DNA of 46,701 nt from CBCYMI01 sp965183855 (GCA_965183855.1 CBCYMI010000005.1:1-46701), one strand, 5' to 3'. Positions 18,968 through 29,050 are shown, counted from the stretch's first letter. Made by a program: numbers and translations. Notes: generated by a model from the letters alone, not told the origin.

Positions 18968-20252
18968 ATGTCTAAACATTTCACAACTACAAAATTAGAA
19001 ACACTATGCTTACATGCAGGACTTGAGGACGAAACTCCAGCAACACAAATTCCAATCTATCAAAGTGCCAGTTTTAATTTTGATGATAGCGATCATGCCA
19101 GGGATTTATTTGCTCTAAAGAAATTTGGAAATATTTATTCAAGACTGACCAATCCTACCTTGTCAGCTCTCCAAACTCGTCTTGCTTTGCTTGAAGGAGG
19201 AAGCGGAGCTTGTGTTACATCATCTGGTCATGCAGCCCAATTAGTTTGTTTGTTTAATTTATTACAATCAGGAGACCATATTATTGTTTCTTCAAAACTG
19301 TATGGTGGATCCATTACACAGTTTTCAAAAAGCTTTAAACAATTTGGCTGGCAGGCAAGTTTTGTTGATCCAAATGATCCAAATCAGGTAAGATCTGCGA
19401 TTCAAACCCAGACAAAAGCAATTTTTATTGAAAGCCAGTCTAACCCTGGTGGCGAAATTGCCGATATAGAAAGCTTGGCAGAAATTGCACACCAAGCAGG
19501 AATTCCTCTAATTGTAGATAATACAATTGCAACACCTTGTTTATGTCAACCTTTTAAATGGGGAGCAGATATTGTCGTTTATTCAACGACTAAATTTATC
19601 TCAGGAAATGGAACCTCTATTGGAGGCGCTATCATAGATTCTGGAAAATTTGACTGGTCTCAAAATAATAAATTCCCTCTTTTGGTAAAACCAGACTCTT
19701 CTTATCATGGTCTTTCCTTTTATGATAGTTTTGAAAGCCTTGCCTTTACGGTTCGCTCAATCGCTGTTGGATTAAGAGATTTGGGAACAACCCTTTCCTC
19801 CTTTTAATGCGTTTTTAACCCTGATTGCGCTGGAAAGTCTTGTATTAAGAATAGAACGGCATGTTGAGAATGGTAGGAAAACAGCTCAATATTTATCTCA
19901 GCATTCTAAAGTTAAATGGATTTCATATTCTGGTCTAAAAGACAATTCCAATCATGAATTTTAGAAAAAATATTTTCCAAAAGGTGTCAATAGCGTCTTT
20001 ACGATTGGGTTAAAAGGAGGCTATGAGGCAGGAAAAAAACTGGTCGAAAAAACAAAACTTTTTTTACATGTTGCCAATGTTGGGGATTCTCGTTCTTTAA
20101 TTCTACATCCTGCCTCCACATCACATTCACAATTAACAGATGAACAAAAACAAGCTGCAGGAGCTGGTAATGAAGTTATCAGACTATCCATAGGAATTGA
20201 GCATATAAATGATATTTTAACAGATTTAAGCCAGGCACTCGATCAAGTTTAA
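18968..20252 (+). pseudogene. metY: O-acetylhomoserine sulfhydrylase, broken
   Basis: PLP enzyme that makes homocysteine from O-acetylhomoserine and sulfide. The first 279 codons are intact, with NPTLSALQTRLALLEGG, the PLP-binding lysine in STTKFISGNGTSIGG and a DNTIATP strand. An extra C at about 19797-19798 shifts the frame at LSPF; beyond it the correct frame reads NAFLTLIALESLVLR, is stopped by TAG at 19962-19964, then continues with KKYFPKGVNSVFTIGLKGG to TAA 20250-20252. The reconstructed protein is about 427 residues, normal length. Two separate lesions indicate a true pseudogene. It is the first gene after the riboswitch. Confidence 0.88.
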
Positions 20253-20370
20253 ACTCTCATTAATCTTCAAAAACATGAAAAATGTATTCATAAAATTGAG
20301 CTTCTTTGTTTTTATCAATAAGTGCTTGCTTCCATAAAAGCGAAGGGTTCAATAAGATTCAAGGATAAAC

Positions 20371-22347
20371 ATGTCTGTTATTCTATCCAAAGAACTTCCT
20401 TCTTATTTAAGTCTTAAAAAGCAAGGCTATCCTGTTTTAGCAAAAGAAGATGAGTGTCTGCCAGATATACGCATTGGGTTATTGAATTTAATGCCTGATA
20501 AAAAAACAACGGAAAATCATTTTGCACAAGTTTTATCTCATACGCTTGCTTCTGTAGAGCCAGTTTTTTTATCTCTTGAAACACATCAGCCTACCCACAC
20601 ACCAAAATCACACATGTCCAGATTTTATACTCAATGGCAAAAAATAGATTTACATCTCCTAAATGGGATGATCATCACAGGAGCTCCTGTTGAACATTTA
20701 GCTTATGAAAACATCTCTTACTGGCAAGAAATTTGTGATTTGTTCAGACAGATTAAAAAGCATCAACTACCAACCCTGTTTATATGCTGGTCTGCCCAAG
20801 CAGCATTATACTATTATTATCAGATTGACAAACATGTATTAAAGCATAAATGTCTTGGTCTTTTTCCACATAAAATCAAAAAGCAAGACCCTCTTGTGTG
20901 TGGATTTGATGACAGGTTTGATGTCCCTGTTGCACGACATACAGAAATCCGGAAAGACCAGTTAGAAAAATGTAAACAGGTTGAAATTATTTCTGATTCT
21001 GAACTCTCTGGAGTCTATATTACCAAAGATAATACTTTTCCTGCATATTATATTTTTAATCATTTGGAATATACATCAGATACAATTATCGAGGAATATT
21101 TCCGTGAAATTAAAAATGGCAAAAAAACACCTTTACCTTATAATTATTTCCCAAATAAAGATATTCATTCTATTCCTCAAAACCGATGGCGAGCACATGC
21201 ATCTCTATTTTACAGTAACTGGATTCAACTTTGTACAGAAACGATTAGATGCAAGTCTAAAAAAACACTTAATCTTGCCCTAATTGGTGCTAACTCAACA
21301 GCCATACACCTTCTGCGTATTCTTCATCAAAACCAGACATTAATAGAAGAACGGACAGGCTATCATATTCAAATTACTGGAATAAGTTCGGACTGTAATA
21401 AATACAGCCATCAATATAATATTTATGGAAAGACAGATTGGTATGAAGATCCTCTAATCTTAGCACATCAGAAAAAAACAGATATCATCATACTCCTTAA
21501 AAGCCAACAACAAAAAACACTTGCTTTTGAAGCTGCGATAGGTGGCGCGATTCCAATCTTGAAAACCTTACGTGAAACCTTGTCATCAGATCGAGTTTCA
21601 GAAATAATTGCGGTTTTAAATGGAGAAAGCAATTCTGTTTTATATGAAATGGAATCAAAACATATTGACTTTAAGCCTGCCTGTGAAAATATCAAAAATT
21701 ATGGTATTATTAATACCAATCGTTCAAACTTGGAAACCAATCTGGATATTGTCTGTAAGCTTAATCTTTTATCCTGTGTTGCTTTTGGAAAAAATACGTT
21801 TATTAATCAAATTCCTCAAAAAGGAATTGAAACGGTTAGATTACAGGATATTCAACTTGCCAAGGATCTTGGATATCGTATTCGTTTATTGGCAATTGCA
21901 AAAAAACAGGATGAAATTTTTAACTGTTTTGTACATCCCTATCTGATTGGTCAATCCAACCCTCTTGCTTGTATTACCAGAAATGGAAATGGTATTTTAT
22001 GCCTTGGGCAAAACACAGGAGAATTATTTCTGACAGGACAAGATATTGACGGGGCTGCAACAGCCTCTGCCATCATCTCAGATATTTTAGATATTGCATG
22101 CAATAGAAAATCATTTGCTTTTTCTGTTCCTGCCAAATCAATTAAAACAGTTCCATTATCCAAATCATTCTCTTTTCACCAATATTATATTAGAACTGAA
22201 ACATTGAAAGACATACCATTTAGCTATACAGTCAAAGAAAAGAAAAAAAATGACTATATTCTTATTTCAGAGCCACTTAGCAATATCATGATTGATCGGT
22301 ATTATCAGAGCGAGCAATTTAGTATGTGTCTGCCTATTTATCAATAA
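20371..22347 (+). CDS. metA: MetA homoserine O-acyltransferase fused to a homoserine dehydrogenase-like domain
   Basis: A 658-residue two-domain protein. Residues 1-290 are MetA: NLMPDKKTTE near 39, catalytic Cys139 in FICWSAQ, His231 and Glu233 in FNHLEY, and ARHTE near 188. The glutamate in TGAPVE (108) is the residue associated with acetyl-CoA rather than succinyl-CoA use. Residues 299-580 align with homoserine dehydrogenase: FEAAIGGAIPILKTLRE, LNGESNSVLYEM, Asp459 and Lys463 in LDIVCKL, AKDLGYRIRLLAIA, and TASAIISDILDIA. The GxGxxG nucleotide loop is degraded (LALIGANSTA) and roughly 45 residues including the TANKAL helix are missing, so the dehydrogenase half may not bind NAD(P). An AAGGA lies 6 nt before the ATG. 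No homologue with this exact architecture is known to me. Confidence 0.85.
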   Translation: MSVILSKELPSYLSLKKQGYPVLAKEDECLPDIRIGLLNLMPDKKTTENHFAQVLSHTLASVEPVFLSLETHQPTHTPKSHMSRFYTQWQKIDLHLLNGMIITGAPVEHLAYENISYWQEICDLFRQIKKHQLPTLFICWSAQAALYYYYQIDKHVLKHKCLGLFPHKIKKQDPLVCGFDDRFDVPVARHTEIRKDQLEKCKQVEIISDSELSGVYITKDNTFPAYYIFNHLEYTSDTIIEEYFREIKNGKKTPLPYNYFPNKDIHSIPQNRWRAHASLFYSNWIQLCTETIRCKSKKTLNLALIGANSTAIHLLRILHQNQTLIEERTGYHIQITGISSDCNKYSHQYNIYGKTDWYEDPLILAHQKKTDIIILLKSQQQKTLAFEAAIGGAIPILKTLRETLSSDRVSEIIAVLNGESNSVLYEMESKHIDFKPACENIKNYGIINTNRSNLETNLDIVCKLNLLSCVAFGKNTFINQIPQKGIETVRLQDIQLAKDLGYRIRLLAIAKKQDEIFNCFVHPYLIGQSNPLACITRNGNGILCLGQNTGELFLTGQDIDGAATASAIISDILDIACNRKSFAFSVPAKSIKTVPLSKSFSFHQYYIRTETLKDIPFSYTVKEKKKNDYILISEPLSNIMIDRYYQSEQFSMCLPIYQ

Positions 22348-22381
22348 ATTTCCAAACCACATATTATATAAAGGAAGCATT

Positions 22382-24677
22382 ATGGTTAAATCAACAATTT
22401 TAGGTTATCCTCGCATTGGTATTAAACGCGAACTTAAAAAAGCGATTGAGCAATACTGGAAAAAAAACATTTTGGAAAAAGAATTAAAACAGATTGGAAA
22501 AACACTTCGTAAAACACATTGGGAGAGACTAAAAAAAGCGAATCTGGATTATATTCCTTCGGGAGATTTTTCATATTATGATCATGTTCTTGATATAGCA
22601 TTAACTCTTGGAGCAATTCCAGAACGATATCATTCAATTTATTCAAATGCTTCATTTCTGGATTCTTATTTTACAATGGCAAGAGGAAACCAGGACATTC
22701 CTGCAATGGAAATGACAAAATGGTTTGATACAAATTATCATTATATTGTTCCTGAGTTTGAGTATCATCAATCTTTTCAGGTTAATGCAAAAAAATATAT
22801 TGATCATTTTCAAGAAGCACAATCATTAGGAATTGAAACGCGTCCCGTGATCATAGGTCCAATTTCATTTCTGATGTCTGGAAAAATCAAGTCTGAGAAA
22901 CATCTCTCAGAAATAGAAAAGCTTGAACACTTGCTCCCTGAAACGCTATCAGCCTATCAAACCCTTCTACAGCAATTTGAACAATCTGGTATAAAATGGG
23001 TTCAATTGGATGAACCCTTTCTGGTAACAGATTTATCCTCAATAACATATCGAATTATATAAAATTGTCTATCAGGAACTTCAAAAATCAAGCAAATTAA
23101 ACCTTTTTTTAACAAGTTATTTTGGTGGATTAAAAGAACATTTATCTCAGATATTAACTCTTTCTGTTGATGCTATTCATATTGATCTGGTTCAAGGAAA
23201 AGATTCTTTAGATCATATTTTAAAGCAATTTCCGGAATCAAAAATACTTTCCTTAGGGTTAGTCGATGGTCGAAACATCTGGCGTACAGACCTTAAAACG
23301 GCGATCTCCAAGCTAGAACGCGCCATTCAGACATTGGGAAGCGATCGGATCTGGGTCAGCTCTTCTTGTTCTCTTTTACATGTTCCTTATACCCTTAATG
23401 CTGAGAAAAAACTAAATCCTGAACTCTTAAACTGGCTTGCATTCGCAGATGAAAAACTTGACGAGCTTACCCTGTTAAGTCACTATAATGAAGAAAGACA
23501 ACAAGCTTCTATTTTAGATAATCAACACTTCTTACGTGATCGCCAACATGCCAAGACTATCCACAAACCTCATATTCAGGAACGATTATCAAATATTAAA
23601 AAAGAAGATTTAAACAGAAAATCTCCTTATAAAAAACGAATTCAAAAACAACAAAAACAGTTCAGCCTACCTCTATATCCTACAACGACAATCGGTTCTT
23701 TTCCACAAACACAAACCATTCGAAAAATGAGAGCGCAACATAAAAAAGGATATATTTCTGATAAAGATTATCATTCTTTTGTTCAAAAAACCATTTCGGA
23801 AACCATTGAAATTCAACAGAAAATCGGTCTAGATGTCCTCGTTCACGGTGAGTGTGAACGTAATGATATGGTTGAGTATTTTGGAGAATATTTAAATGGA
23901 TTTGCAATAACACAGCAAGGCTGAGTTCAATCTTATGGCTCAAGAATTGTTAAGCCTCCCATTATTTATGGAGATGTAGAACGCTTATACCCAATCACAG
24001 TTGATATTATAAAATATGCACAATCTCAAACGAATAAACCCGTCAAAGCAATGCTAACAGGTCCTGTTACCATTCTACAATGGTCTTTTGTTCGAAATGA
24101 CATTCCAAATGAAACTGTCTGCAAGCAAATTGCTCTGACTTTGCGAGATGAAGTTTCTGATCTTGAGCAGGCTGGAATTGGAATGATTCAAATTGATGAA
24201 CCCGCCTTACGAGAAGGGCTTCCTTTAAGAAAGCGTGAACAAAAAGCCTATCTTGACTGGGCAGTAAATGCATTCCGACTTGCCTCTTCTGGTGTAAACG
24301 ATGAAACACAAATCCATACCCATATGTGTTATTCTGAGTTTAATGATATTATTGATTCAATTGCCAATCTGGATGCAGATGTCATTTCGATTGAAACCTC
24401 CCGTTCACAGATTGAATTACTAGATGTTTTTACATCCTATAATTATCCAAACGCAATTGGTCCTGGTGTATATGATATTCACTCTCCTAGAATTCCGAAA
24501 TTAAATGAAATCATTTCCTTATTGAATAAAACAGGTGAATTTATCGATAAAGAACAAATATGGGTTAATCCTGATTGTGGGTTGAAAACACGCAATTGGA
24601 AGGAGGTTATTTCTGCTTTAAAAGTTATGGTTGAAGCAGCTAGATTTTTACGTCAAAAGGAAACTCTGGCGTCATGA
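22382..24677 (+). pseudogene. metE: Cobalamin-independent methionine synthase, broken
   Basis: MetE transfers a methyl group from methyltetrahydropteroyl-polyglutamate to homocysteine. The conceptual protein is about 764 residues, normal size. From ATG 22382 it reads TILGYPRIGIKRELKKAIE. Near 23051 one extra base shifts the frame (…SSITY then ELYKIVYQELQK). At 23922-23924 a TGA replaces the expected Trp codon in TQQGWVQSYGSR; the same frame then continues to the end. Zinc ligands remain in HTHMCYSEF and NPDCGLKTR. Its stop overlaps the metF start (ATGA). Two lesions make it a pseudogene, although each is a single base. Confidence 0.88.
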
Positions 24678-25513
24678 TTAAATTTAGCCTCGAAGTATTT
24701 CCTTCAAAAACAAAAGGGGCCTATTATTCTCTAAAACAAGCCATTAATATTTTTTCTAGGCTTGATCCTGATTTTTTGAGTGTCACTTGTGGTGCTGGCG
24801 GTCGTAGAACAAAAAACCTTACCAAAGATTTGGTCATTCAATTATCCAAAGAATATTCATTTCCTATCGCAGCACATATGACCTGTATAGGTAGTAATCG
24901 TGATACAATCACAGAAATTGCAGATCATTATTGGCATTCTGGCATTCAACATATTATTGCCCTTCGTGGAGATCCTGAAAAAACCAGAAAAAACCAAATT
25001 ATAACGAAAGCATACCATCATGCCGTTGATTTGGTAAAAGCATTAAAATCTCAGCATGATTTTGATATTAGTGTTGCAGCTTATCCAGAAGTTCACCCTG
25101 AATCACCTTCTGCTGATTTGGATCTCGATTATCTAAAACAAAAAATAGATGCAGGAGCAAATCGTGCCATTACACAATTTTTTTTCAATCCAGAAATTTT
25201 CTTACACTTTCGGGATCAAGCCATCAAATCTGGCATTAAAGCCCCTATTATTCCTGGTATTATCCCTATTCTTGATTTCAAAAAAATAAAAACATTCTCA
25301 GAATATTGTGGTACAAACATACCAGATACGCTTCACTCTATGTTTGATCAAGTTAAAAAAGGAACACTAGATCATCATTTGCTTGCAATGAATATTTTAA
25401 ATAATCAAATTACTCATTTAATTCGGGAAGGAATAGATAGATTTCACTTTTATACGTTAAATGAAACCGTATTAATTAAGCATATTTGTATTTGGCTAAG
25501 AGAGAATTTTTAA
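24674..25513 (+). CDS. metF: 5,10-methylenetetrahydrofolate reductase
   Basis: A 279-residue FAD-dependent TIM-barrel enzyme that makes the methyl donor for methionine synthesis. FSLEVFPSK at the N-terminus carries the catalytic-type Glu; SVTCGAGGRR, HMTCIG, ALRGDP, QFFFNPEIF and PGIIPI are family motifs in the right order. It overlaps the metE stop by four bases (ATGA), the classic sign of translational coupling, and is intact though metE upstream is broken. The protein is slightly shorter than E. coli MetF (296). Confidence 0.93.
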   Translation: MIKFSLEVFPSKTKGAYYSLKQAINIFSRLDPDFLSVTCGAGGRRTKNLTKDLVIQLSKEYSFPIAAHMTCIGSNRDTITEIADHYWHSGIQHIIALRGDPEKTRKNQIITKAYHHAVDLVKALKSQHDFDISVAAYPEVHPESPSADLDLDYLKQKIDAGANRAITQFFFNPEIFLHFRDQAIKSGIKAPIIPGIIPILDFKKIKTFSEYCGTNIPDTLHSMFDQVKKGTLDHHLLAMNILNNQITHLIREGIDRFHFYTLNETVLIKHICIWLRENF

Positions 25514-26123
25514 AGGATTTCTTCAAAGCATGTCTGATTGAGTTTAAGCTCCTCTTTTTAGCCCATTATATTGTTTTTAAAAAATCGCAAACGGCTTTAG
25601 CAAACCAAACTCCATCTGATACAAATCGAAAATGAAAGAATATGTACTGTTCCAAATAATTGAGATTTGTTATCTGAGAAAACATCTGTTACACAAAGCG
25701 AAACAAGATAAGCTGATAGGTGCGGTCGAACGAGTTGGCGTAAATTGCAAGAAATTAGCTATATCTGTAAATATTTTCTTTGCTACACCCATCAAGATAG
25801 CTTGCTATTATTTGCTTTGCTCCAAGAGATAATGCCTCGCTATTGAGATTGGAGGTTTTCCACATTTGAGGTAAACGAGCCCTCAAACAGGAAATATTGC
25901 ATTTTTCCAGATCATTTACACGAGGTTTGTTCCATAGATAAAGCCTGACTATAAAGGCATTTATGACCGCCCTTTCCAAAATTATGGATGGTTTAATTAA
26001 AAGACCTATTCTCTCTGTTTTGAGTATAAGAACAGATCTTTCTTTGAACCGTTTCATAACGCATTATTATTTTTATAAAATCATTTTCTAATTTGATTTT
26101 TTAAAAGAGTAACCCTGAGAAAT
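25514..26123. other. Intergenic, no recognisable gene
   Basis: About 600 bp between the convergent metF and petC genes. Open frames of 66 codons (plus, 25632-25832) and 100 codons (minus, 25755-26057) overlap on opposite strands; neither translation resembles a family I know. The minus-strand one may be an eroded gene. No convincing terminator was seen. Confidence 0.4.
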
Positions 26124-26936
26124 TTATACTGTTTTTTTCTTTTTTTCGGTTCTCCATATTTCTCGATAAGACAGATACATTAAAACACAGAAAACACTTA
26201 AGAAAATAAGTACACCGAGCCCAGTTCTTTTACGTTTTTCCATATGAGGATCTGCTGCCCATGCCAGAAATTCAACAACATCTTTTGCCATTTGTTTCGG
26301 TGTTGCAACTGTTCCATCCTGATATTCAACAATGCCATCGGTTAATTGAGGAGCCATTGCAATCTGTTTTCCAGAAAAATAAGGATTATAATAAAGCCCT
26401 GGTAAGATGTTAGCATCTTCTGGTGCTGTTTCATAGCCTGTTAAAATAGAATATATATAATCTGCTCCGCCTGCTCTTGCCTTAACAATAACGGAAAGAT
26501 CTGGTGGCAAAGAACCACCATTTGCAGCCCTTGCCGCAGCATCATTTGCATAAACAAGTGGAAAACGATTTGAAGGCACACCTGGTTTTTCTATTGGATC
26601 CCCTAATTCATCAATTGTTGCAATCTGGTATTCTGCGGCGAAAGCTTTAATTAACGGGTTATCATTTGGGTTAGGATATTTATGATTAAAATAAGGTCCC
26701 CCTTTTTGCCCCAAATTACGAAAGGATATTAATTCCAATGAATGACAAGAAACACAAACTTCCTGATAGACCTGAAATCCTCTTTGTACTGCATGTTTAT
26801 CATATTTTCCAAAGATTGATTTAAAATACCAATCTATCTGTTTTAAATGTGTATCACCAGATGAAGCAAATGCGTTTGGAATTATCTGGAAATTCAAAGC
26901 CAGAATAGCCAAAACAAGTGATTGAAAAATACGCAT
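26124..26936 (-). CDS. petC: Cytochrome c1 of the bc1 complex
   Basis: A 270-residue haem c protein of ubiquinol-cytochrome c reductase. It has a cleavable signal peptide ending NAFA, the haem-binding CVSCH motif with preceding YQEVC, the SLPPDLSVI and typical YNPYFSG segments, and one C-terminal membrane anchor (GLGVLIFLSVFCVLMYLSY) followed by basic residues. The open frame extends to a GTG at 26942, but GGGAG lies 5 nt before the ATG at 26936, which is preferred. It follows petB by 12 bp and is the last gene of the operon. Confidence 0.95.
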   Translation of the reverse strand: MRIFQSLVLAILALNFQIIPNAFASSGDTHLKQIDWYFKSIFGKYDKHAVQRGFQVYQEVCVSCHSLELISFRNLGQKGGPYFNHKYPNPNDNPLIKAFAAEYQIATIDELGDPIEKPGVPSNRFPLVYANDAAARAANGGSLPPDLSVIVKARAGGADYIYSILTGYETAPEDANILPGLYYNPYFSGKQIAMAPQLTDGIVEYQDGTVATPKQMAKDVVEFLAWAADPHMEKRKRTGLGVLIFLSVFCVLMYLSYREIWRTEKKKKTV

Positions 26937-26948
26937 TATCACTCCCTT

Positions 26949-28493
26949 TTATTGACGAGTTGTTGAACCAGTCGTATTTAGAACTGGCTTTATAATTGAA
27001 GTTGGTGTCTGTCTTGTTTTCTCTACAAAACCAAGAATAAACAGGATTCCAAAATAAGCAAAATAATAAAATGTTAATATCTGCGCCAACATTAAAACCG
27101 TAAATCTAAAGGCGGGTTTATAATGTACTTTAAGTTCACCTTTTGGAGTTTCAATTATCAAATCACATTTTTTGCTAATTTCACAAGAAGAGCTTTTAAC
27201 CTTATTGGTCTGATTTAATCTTATAGATGAATTTGCCTGTTTTTCAAATTCAATACTAAATCCACTTTCTAAATCCAATTTAAGATCAAAGCTATCATCT
27301 ATGATTGTTTTTAGGAGGTTTGAACATTGCTCTGTTGTACGACAGGTTATTTTTTTATCCAGATCTTTAGAGTTTAAAACAAGGCGATCCTGCCCAGCTT
27401 TAAATAACAAGTCATCTGGAGATTTTGCTCCACACCAACCAAGGGCAAAACAGGTTATAACAAAAAAGAAAAAGAAATACCGTGCGGTTGGTCGATACCG
27501 CATTGATTTTACCTTTGAAGTATCAAGCCATGGAAGAATAAACAGAACACCGATTGCAGCAAACATTAATAGAACGCCTCCAAGCTTATCTGGAATTGCT
27601 CTTAAAATTGCATAAAAAGGCAGAAAATACCATTCTGGTACAATATGTTCAGGTGTAACCAACGGGTTTGCTTTTACATAATTATCCGCATGTCCAAGAG
27701 CATCTGGAAGATAAAACACAAACACAGCAAATAAAATAGAGAATAGAACAATCGCAAATACATCCTTAATTGTATAATAGGGATGAAAGGATAATGTTTC
27801 TTCTTTTTTTCTAACATTAATTCCCGCAGGATTATTACTTCCTGTAACATGAAGTGCCCATACATGGAGCGCAACAATTGCCACAATCACAAATGGCAAG
27901 AGATAATGCAGGCTAAAAAAGCGATTAAGTGTTGGAGAATCGACAGAGAATCCACCCCATAGCCATTGTGTAATTGCCTCTCCTATGATTGGAAAAGCAC
28001 CCAAAAGATTGGTGATTACAACCGCACCCCAATAAGACATTTGTCCCCATGGCAATACATATCCCATAAAAGCTGTTGCCATCATTAATAAATAAATAAT
28101 GACTCCCAAAATCCATAGAATTTCACGGGGAGCTTTATAGGAGCCATAATATAATCCTCTGAAAATATGGATATAAACAGCAAGAAAAAACATGGATGCG
28201 CCCGTTGCATGTAATGGCTGTAATAACCAGCCAAATGGGACATCTCTCCGAATTCTCTGGACGCTATCAAATGCCTCTGTTGCACTTGGAACATAATGCA
28301 TTGCAAGGATAATTCCAGTTACAATTTGAGCCATTAAGCAAAATGTCAATATTGCGCCAAATGTCCACCAATAATTTAAGTTTCTAGGTGTTGGGAAGGT
28401 CATAAACTCTGCGCCAAATCGTATAATTGGCAATCTTGCATCTAGCCAACGTGTAAGCGCAAGTTTCGGTTCATATTTATAGTCTGAGTGCAT
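26949..28493 (-). CDS. petB: Cytochrome b with an unusual insertion before the last helix
   Basis: The quinol-oxidising subunit of bc1. The four haem ligands are His95/His109 and His196/His210, each pair 14 apart, and the Qo motif is PEWYFLPFYAILR (286-298). The usual alphaproteobacterial protein has about 410-430 residues; this one has 514. The extra length lies mainly at residues 360-460, between the last two helices, in a loop that should face the periplasm. It holds two C-x5-C motifs (Cys384/390 and Cys437/443) 53 residues apart within similar segments. The final helix (QILTFYYFAYFGILFI) is intact. A strong GGGGGAG lies before the ATG. It lies between petA and petC in one operon. Confidence 0.93.
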   Translation of the reverse strand: MHSDYKYEPKLALTRWLDARLPIIRFGAEFMTFPTPRNLNYWWTFGAILTFCLMAQIVTGIILAMHYVPSATEAFDSVQRIRRDVPFGWLLQPLHATGASMFFLAVYIHIFRGLYYGSYKAPREILWILGVIIYLLMMATAFMGYVLPWGQMSYWGAVVITNLLGAFPIIGEAITQWLWGGFSVDSPTLNRFFSLHYLLPFVIVAIVALHVWALHVTGSNNPAGINVRKKEETLSFHPYYTIKDVFAIVLFSILFAVFVFYLPDALGHADNYVKANPLVTPEHIVPEWYFLPFYAILRAIPDKLGGVLLMFAAIGVLFILPWLDTSKVKSMRYRPTARYFFFFFVITCFALGWCGAKSPDDLLFKAGQDRLVLNSKDLDKKITCRTTEQCSNLLKTIIDDSFDLKLDLESGFSIEFEKQANSSIRLNQTNKVKSSSCEISKKCDLIIETPKGELKVHYKPAFRFTVLMLAQILTFYYFAYFGILFILGFVEKTRQTPTSIIKPVLNTTGSTTRQ

Positions 28494-28504
28494 TATTTCT
28501 CCCC

Positions 28505-29050
28505 CTATCCGATTTTTATAACGGTATTAGAGATATATTTATAAGGTGGTATATAGAGATTGCTTGGAGCTGGTCCTCTACGGATTCGTCCCGCGGTATC
28601 ATAATGTGATCCATGGCATGGACAAAACCATCCTCCATAATCTCCTGATTGACCTATTGGCACACATCCCAAATGTGTACAATTACCTTCCATAACCAAA
28701 TATTGTGGTTTATATTGGGCTTTAATATCTTTTATAAGGCGTTCTTCATCTGTCTGAGGATCTTTCAAAACAGATAATGGAACAGCTCTTGCTTCTGCAA
28801 TTTCTTTTTCTGTCCTGTGCCGAATAAAAACAGGACGACCACGCCATTTTACAGTAAGCTGCTCTCCCTCCTCAATATCGCCTATATTTACTTCAATGGA
28901 AGCCAACGCCAAGGTATCTGAAGCTGGATTCATCTGATCTATAAATGTCCAGATCAGTGCTCCTGCCCCTACACCTGCTACAGCACCTGCTGTAATATGA
29001 ATAAAGTCTCTGCGTGTAGGTTCTTCTTGTTTGATTCCTTCTTCAATCAC
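28505..29050 (-). CDS. petA: Rieske iron-sulfur protein of the bc1 complex
   Basis: A 181-residue 2Fe-2S protein. The N-terminus has a TRRDFIH motif resembling a twin-arginine signal, then a membrane anchor (ITAGAVAGVGAGALIWTF). The cluster ligands are in NCTHLGC and CPCHGSHYD. The start is GTG at 29050, with AGAGG about 6 nt upstream. First gene of petABC; cyt b starts 11 bp downstream. The promoter must lie in the 145-bp gap shared with trmL. Confidence 0.95.
   Translation of the reverse strand: MIEEGIKQEEPTRRDFIHITAGAVAGVGAGALIWTFIDQMNPASDTLALASIEVNIGDIEEGEQLTVKWRGRPVFIRHRTEKEIAEARAVPLSVLKDPQTDEERLIKDIKAQYKPQYLVMEGNCTHLGCVPIGQSGDYGGWFCPCHGSHYDTAGRIRRGPAPSNLYIPPYKYISNTVIKIG

Noticed and set aside
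20253..20370. A second riboswitch before metA
   Set aside because: The 118-bp gap lacks the TTGCA/GCTAAA elements and any strong stem; only an ordinary ribosome-binding site is visible.
23922..23924. UGA recoded as tryptophan
   Set aside because: The TGA in metE replaces a Trp codon, but TGA serves as the normal stop of other genes here (metE itself, petB) and Trp is otherwise TGG; a nonsense mutation is simpler.
25755..26057. 100-codon gene on the minus strand
   Set aside because: No recognisable motif, no good ribosome-binding site, and a competing open frame on the other strand; left as unassigned.
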